Positions 58,078 through 64,000 of a DNA stretch of 64,000 nt are shown in pieces. The stretch is from Cephalotus follicularis. Lineage: Eukaryota > Streptophyta > Magnoliopsida > Oxalidales > Cephalotaceae. The stretch's first letter is position 1, and each line of letters begins with the position of its first letter. Below the pieces are notes generated by a model, which saw only the letters and a list, made by a program, of their open reading frames with translations, did no database searches and was not told the origin of the DNA. The position numbers and the translations under genes are program-made. The stretch spans positions 352,259 to 416,258 of the forward strand of contig BDDD01001358.1 of the NCBI GenBank assembly GCA_001972305.1, in the 5' to 3' direction.

Positions 58078-59548
58078 ATGAGTTCTACTCCAACAGTTCA
58101 GGCTAGAGTGTTTGCTATGGAACCGAGTGCTACAGCAGGGTCCGCTGTTGTGATTGGAGGTACCGTTCGACTCTTTCAGCTTCCAGCATGGGTTCTCTTT
58201 GATCCAGGTTCATCCCATTCATTCACTGCATTGCATTTTTGTCTCCCATATTGGTTTGAGGCCCGAGTACCTTCCTTTCTTGATGGAGGTATCCACACCT
58301 CTCGGTGAGTCAGCGACCACCGATTGAGTGTGTAGAGATTGTATTGTTGAGATTGATGATCGTTGCTTGTTAGCCGATCTTATTGTTTTATCGATGGTTT
58401 GGCTAGATGTGATTCTCGGCATAGATTGGTTGTCTGCTAGCTTTGGTCAAGTGGATTGTTATCGGAAAGTAGTGGTTTTCAGTCCTCCAGGACGACCACC
58501 TTTTCGATTTCTTGGCACCTTAGAGCCATTGTTTGTTCTGATGATTTCGGCTTTGCATGCGGACAGATTGTTACAACAGGGATGCCAGGGGTTTCTGGCA
58601 CATGTGCTCAATACAGACAGATGGCGACCGGAGCTGGAAGATATTCCAGTGGTTTGCGAGTTTGGAGATGTTTTTCCTCGAGATTTGACGTCGTTGCCAC
58701 CAGACAGAGAGATAGAGTTTGTGATTGATTTGATACCAAGAACTACACCGATTTCTCGAGCACCGTACCGAATGACACCGATAGAATTGAAAGAATTAAA
58801 GATACAATATAGAATCTTCTTGACAAAGGCTTTATAAGACCTAGTGCTTCACCCTGGGGAGCGCCTGTTCTTTTTGTCAAGAAGAAAGAAGGATCGCTCC
58901 ATATGTGTATTGACTACCGACGGCTCAATAAAGATACAGTGAAGAATAAGTACCCTCTACCGCACATTGATGAGCTGTTTGATCATCTTAGAGGAGCGAC
59001 AGTGTTTTCTAAGCTCGACTTGAGGTCGGGCTACCACCAGTTGAAAGTCAGACCGAAGGATGTTCCGAAGATGGCTTTCAGATCAAGATATGGCCATTAT
59101 GAGTTCTTAGTTATGCCTTTTGGTGTGACTAATGCTCTTGCGGCTTTCATGGACCTGATGAACTGAGTGTTCAGACAGTATTTGGATCAGTTCATTGTAG
59201 TGTTCATTGACGACCTCTTGGTCTATTCCAGGACCGATGAGGAGCATGCCCAGCACCTCTACATTGTATTGCAAACATGAGGGATCATCGATTGTATGCC
59301 AAATTTGACAAGTACGAGTTTTGGTTATCGAAGGTTGCTTTTCTTGGGCATATTGTTTCTGGTGATGCTTTATCAGTGGTTCTATCGAAAGTAGAGGCAG
59401 TGAAAGATTGGAAACGACCGACGAATGCTTCCAAAGTTCACAGTTTCTTGAGTTTAGCAGGGTATGATCGTCGGTTTGTTGAGGGATTTTCCCGTATTGC
59501 AACACCGTTGACCAAATTGACACAGAAGAACGTTGCCCTTGTGTGGTA
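58078..59548 (+). pseudogene. pol: gypsy3 protease and reverse transcriptase
   Basis: The protease motif is LFDPGSSHSFTA. LDVILGIDWLSA and EFVIDLIPRTTPISRAPYRM follow. The polymerase blocks are intact in order: [33 protein letters not shown] and the catalytic FIDDLLVYS. Frameshifts occur near 58310 and 58820, with stops near 59165 and 59277. After the connection residues TPLTKLTQKN the frame jumps to the integrase start, so RNase H is absent. Confidence 0.85.
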
Positions 59549-60937
59549 GTGATTGCAGAGAGTGGCTACTGTTATTGATGAAGGATTGAAACCCGATTTC
59601 TCTTTATCTACAGATTGGTTATTGAGATACAGGAACAGAATTTGCATTCCAGCCGATGGAGAGTTAAAAGAAGAGCTTCTTTCTCAAGCTCATAAATCTC
59701 GTCTCTCTGTCCATCCAGGGAGTACGAAGATGCATTGTGACCTAAAACTTAGCTATTGGTGGACTGGCATGAAGAGAGAAATCGCAGAATTTGTATCGAG
59801 ATGCCTCACTTGTCAGCAAGTTAAGGCAGAGCACCAGAGACTGGCGGGCTTGCTTCAGCCTTTGCTCATTCCTGAGTGAAAATGGGAGCACATTACCATG
59901 GATTTCATGTCTGGGTTGCCTCTGACTCGTGATAGACATGATGGTATATGGGTTGTGGTTGATCGACTCACGAAGTCAGCCCACTTTCTCCAATTCGGAT
60001 GACTTATTATAGAGAAAAGTTGTCTAGATTGTTCATGAAAGAGATTGTTAAAGCATATGGAGCTCCTGTCAGCATTGTTTCGGGTCGAGACTCTCGCTTC
60101 ACTTCCAGGTTTTGGAGGAAGTTACAGGTATCTATGGATACAGAATTGAGTTTCAGCATTGCTTTTCATCCCCAAACAGATGGTTTGTCCGAAAGGACCA
60201 TTCAGACATTGGAGGACAAGCTTTGAGCATGCGTTCTTGACTTTGGAGGTAGTTGGGATGACTACTTGCATTTGATTGAGTTCTCGTATAACAATAGTTA
60301 TCACGAGGGCATACAGATGGCTCCCTATGAAGCCATATATGGAAGAAAGTGTCGATCGCCAGTTTGTTGGGATCAGGTCGGTGAAAAGAGTATTTTGGGG
60401 CCAGAGATTGTACAGATTACCGTAGAGAAAGTGAAATTGATCAGAGACCGATTGATTGTTGCACATAGTAGACAGAAAAGCTATGCTGATGTTCATCGCA
60501 GAGGCTTGGAGTTTAGTGTTGGTGACCATGTTTTCCTCAAAGTGTCGCCCACTAAAGGAGTCATGAGATTCGGGAAGAAAGGAAAGCTTTCTCCTCGTTT
60601 TATTGGACCTTATGAGGTATTGGATCGGATTGGCTGACTTGCTTACAGGCTTGCCTTGCCTCCAGCATTGTCAGGAGTGCATGATGTGTTCCATGCTTCT
60701 CAGTTGAGGAGATATGTTCGAGATCCTTCACACATCATTGAGCATGGTCAGATTCAGCTGGAACCTGACTTATCGTTTACAGAGACTCCTATACAGATTG
60801 TTGACCGACATATCAGAGTATTGAGGAACAAGACCATTTCTTTGGTCAGTGTTCTATGGCAGTGTCATGGATCAGTGGAGCGCACCTGGGAGCGTGAGGA
60901 CGATATGAGAGAGACATATCCTTTCCTATTTGATTGA
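59549..60937 (+). pseudogene. pol: gypsy3 integrase with chromodomain-like tail
   Basis: The zinc domain is HKSRLSVHPGSTKM with CLTCQQVKAEHQRL. The core shows TMDFMSGLPLTRDRHDG, SRDSRF-like residues as SGRDSRFTS, and YNNSYHEGIQMAPYEAIYGR. The C-terminal end is open for about 280 bp and includes VHDVFHASQLRRYVRDPSH and the chromodomain-like LRNKTISLVSVLW. A frame change near 59999 and stops at 59877, 60224 and 60638 inactivate it. Confidence 0.87.
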
Positions 60938-60977
60938 TTGATCAATTGACCGATGAATCTGGGGACTAGATTCTTTT

Positions 60978-60990
60978 AAGGAGGGGAGAA
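60978..60990 (+). other. gypsy3 polypurine tract
   Basis: AAGGAGGGGAGAA lies immediately before the 3' LTR. Confidence 0.9.
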
Positions 60991-63582
60991 TGTGATGACC
61001 CGAATTCTCTTTTGTACTGTTCATGCATACATCGTACCGTATTGTACCGTATCGGACCGTATTGTATTGTATTGAATTGAGGTATTCCTATACCTATTGA
61101 GATTGTATTGGTTTTATGCATGTATAGTCGGGATTCTGGGTTGGGTTTCGGAGAATTGGCCGAACTGACTATATAAGTCAATTCCTTTGCCATTTTCTCT
61201 CATTTTCTCACATTTCCCATTCTTCTTCCACTCTTTCTATCCTTCTCCCACTCTCTCTCTAGCTGGAGCCTCCATCTTCCTCCCTTGCAGCCGGAATTGC
61301 ATCTCCATCGACAAGGACAGCGATTGCAAGTAGTGGATTGGTGATTGAATGACATAGCAGCGGATTGAGTGATTTTCTTTACTGAATTGCCTATTGCTTT
61401 ATTGATTGATTGACTGAATTGCATGATTGATTGAGTGATTGAATGATTGAATTGAAGTGAATTGTGAAACTAGGGTTTTTATTGATTTCCTTGACCTAAT
61501 GGATCTAGGAAGATTGAAATGTTAAATTGAAGGCTGTAACTAGTTTTACTAACCTTAAAGACTGATTTTTAACCTTTGGTTTCTTAAAGAATGGATTTAA
61601 TTGGGTTTTTGCTCGAAAATTGCTGGTTTTCTGTAGAAAAATCGGTCATTCCCAGCAAAGACATCTATCCTTTTGCCCATGGACATCGACGTCTTTTGCT
61701 TTGGGATGCAACCTCCTTGATTTCGCAACAAAGACATCGACGTCTTTCAAAGGCGTCAATGTCTTTTGCTTGAGATGCCTCTCCCCAGAGAAGGCATCGA
61801 TGCGAGACATGGATGCGCATTCCCAGGCCATTTTGATTGAAACGCGTCGACGTCTTTGTCCAAGGACATCGACGTCTTCGGCCAAATTGAGAAAGACATC
61901 GATGTCTTTTAAAGACATCGACGTCTTTGTACCATTTTTAAAGGCATGCCCTGATACGCATCGATGTCTTTGGCCAAGGACATCGACGCCTTTCGGCTTG
62001 AGTGGAGTTTTTAACTGTTAAAGCTGGTTTTTCAACCCTTTTCACATTGTCGCTTGACCGGAACCTCACTTGAGGTATTCAAGCGTTTAAAACACAGTTT
62101 TCAATGGTTTTCAAAGATCGAATTAAAAGATTGATAGAGTGACAGCTTGAGCCATAGGTGACGACTCAGTGACTTTCATTGACCAGATAGATGTTCATTC
62201 CTATTCTGGCGATTGGAATGCCACTGCCTAGCGGCTACTGATTGATTGATTGATTGATTGCTTGAGTCATAAGTGTTGCTGCAAGTCTAAGTCGGTAAAA
62301 TGGATGCACGTTCCCATCTCTCCATTAGATACCACCACTTATTGACCTTGCTTCGACGTTGTATTGATACATTGATCGATTGCTTGAGTCATAAGTGTTG
62401 CTATGAGTCTAAGTCGGTACGATGGACGCACGTTCCCATTTCTCCATTAGACACCACCACTCATTGACTTTGCTTATTGACATTGTAATGATATTGTATT
62501 GACTCGGTTGATTGATTGATTGTATTGTATGGATCCTATAGAGCGACCTTATGATTCGTTTCGACAGGTTAGGTTGTTGACTCTGTCCACCTATTCCGTC
62601 GATCGTTTCATTTATTGTATTGTATTGACCCGCTGACGAGCGGTACCGATTGATTATCGATTGATGCTCCCTTGAGGGCCGTAGCTCCCTAATGGTATTA
62701 GTAGCTCCCTCGGTTGTAGCTCATCGAGATTGTATTGACCCAGCCATAGGCTGGAAGATCTACGAGTTCCAGACCTGATCAGTCTGACAATCGTAGATAG
62801 ATCTCCCACCCTTTTTGAAAGAATACCTTCCGTGGGATTGATCATTGCTAACTTATTGACATTGAATTTACACCGGTCGCATGCTCTATAGGATATTGAT
62901 AGATTGATTGGGTGTTTTATACAACACCATCGAATGTCTACTATTGATTGATGGAATGAATGATGGATTGATTGATTGTTATAGATCCTATCCGTATGTT
63001 CTGATGGGCCATTGTCATACGGGTAGTTTGATCGCCAACTGTACACATGCATTTGCCATGTCATGCATCGATATTGTACACCGCACATTGATATTGTATA
63101 GATTGTCACCGATATTGCACATTGTACATGCATACATGCTGCATGAGGTTTCTGCTTAGCCAGTGTGGCTAACCCCATTCTTCGGGGTGGGACTGTGTTG
63201 TACCTTTGTGTGCGGCATAGGTAGGCAGCAGGTAGCAGTGGACAGAAGGACTGAAGACTTGATTGATCGCTTGACTGCTTGGGTACCGCGGAGCGGATTG
63301 TGAGACATTGTAGTGGAAATTGGAATGTATTGTATTGTAATAATGTAGTGAAGGATTGATAAGTGTGTTGTAAAAGATTGGTATTGTAAAAGACTAGTAT
63401 TGTAAAGGATTTGTATTGTATTGCATCGTATGTATGGATCGGTGTATTGTATCTTCCGCAGATGATATGTACTGCAAAGTTTTAAGTTTTCTGTATTTTT
63501 ATATTGCTAGTCCTGACCATTGTATTGTGTATTTGATTAAGAGTAATGCCACGTGTCCGTCCTGCGGGCGCGGGGTGTTACA
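60991..63582 (+). repeat. gypsy3 3' LTR
   Basis: It is 2592 bp, from TGTGATGACCCG to CGGGGTGTTACA. It contains the palindrome array, the 130-bp tandem duplication (about 62265-62500) and many TTGATTGA and TTGTATTG words. It is followed by AGGCC and then gypsy1 LTR sequence. Confidence 0.92.
61660..61990. repeat. GACATCGACGTC-type array in gypsy3 3' LTR
   Basis: Words start at 61660, 61682, 61733, 61752, 61843, 61865, 61895 and 61914, with later ones to about 61990. Adjacent intervals are 19, 22 or 30 bp. Confidence 0.85.
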
Positions 63583-63716
63583 AGGCCAAGAGATGGCGAC
63601 GCGCTTCGTACGTATGGATTGATTGATTGGTCCTTTGTGACATGATTGATGGATTGTATTGATGTAGCCACTTGGCATGGTTGCTTACATATTGTCAAAT
63701 ATATATATATATATAT
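63583..63716 (+). repeat. gypsy1 3' LTR, resumed
   Basis: AGGCCAAGAGATGGCGACG and the following 110 bp match gypsy1 5' LTR from 18677, up to the (TA)n tract. Confidence 0.88.
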
Positions 63717-64000
63717 AACACTCCATTTCCCAAGTAAATTATGCTTCATAAAATACTTGCAACATATATATTTGTCAAAACATATATAACAATCATTTTC
63801 CCAAAACACAAGTATCAAAATACTTGCAACAATACACTTTAGTAAAACCCGGTTATTTGAACTACCTTCAAAAACCCCAAAATACATATTTGTATATCAG
63901 TTCGCAATCTCCCGAAAGCCATTTTCACAATCCTTTTGGAAACCATTTTCCAAACACTAATGATTTTAATAAACCATTAACCAAACACATTTTCACAATC
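63717..64000. other. Unassigned AT-rich DNA, probably another insertion
   Basis: After the (AT)n run the sequence no longer matches the gypsy1 LTR. It begins TAACACTCCATTTCCC and contains several CATTTTC and AATACTTGCAAC words. It could be the start of another LTR inserted in the microsatellite. No gene was seen. Confidence 0.4.

Overview
This is nuclear DNA of a flowering plant, most likely a eudicot. The evidence is intron-containing host genes with plant sequence signatures, many Ty1/copia and Ty3/gypsy LTR retrotransposons with the plant-type TGGTATCAGAGC primer-binding site, and strong decay of CGA codons to TGA. No prokaryotic operon, rRNA, tRNA or CRISPR locus was seen. Everything was read by eye from the sequence and no database search was run.

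Left part (1-16773). The window opens in a Copia-type LTR (1-1061) that sits in the reverse-transcriptase start of a truncated minus-strand Tat-like gypsy element (1062-about 4575). That element abuts a broken 3' end of an ATP-dependent 6-phosphofructokinase gene (4574-5014, +). The one clearly intact host gene follows on the minus strand: an ESP1/CstF64-like 3'-end-processing factor with seven coding exons (5927-14680, 395 codons plus stop). Its second intron carries a 4.27 kb gypsy element with a clean 5-bp target duplication. Upstream of the gene is a decayed Copia gag fragment (15550-16773, +).

Right part (16774-64000) is a nested stack of retrotransposons. A Tekay/Del-like element (gypsy1) broke the Copia fragment at 16773. 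Its 5' LTR holds a 2851-bp solo LTR. Its pol is split by a pol-less Copia element (24767-33009), whose own 3' LTR is split by a second solo LTR (25825-27962). The gypsy1 3' LTR stops at 37034 and resumes only at 63583. Between these points lie gypsy2 (37035-45722), an LTR fragment (45723-47974), a decayed minus-strand Tekay-like element with a 4 kb LTR (47975-55159), and gypsy3 (55160-63582).

The most unusual signal is shared by LTRs of otherwise unrelated families. They carry arrays of short self-complementary words centred on TCGA (CAGTCGACTG, GCGTCGACGC or GACATCGATGTC types). The words are usually spaced 20-22 bp apart, about two helical turns, and related LTRs carry different words at the same position. 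The array also stands just upstream of a TATA-like box before an intact 369-residue ORF inside the pol-less Copia element. This suggests a modular regulatory or RNA-dimerisation cassette. The function is inference; the spacing is directly countable.
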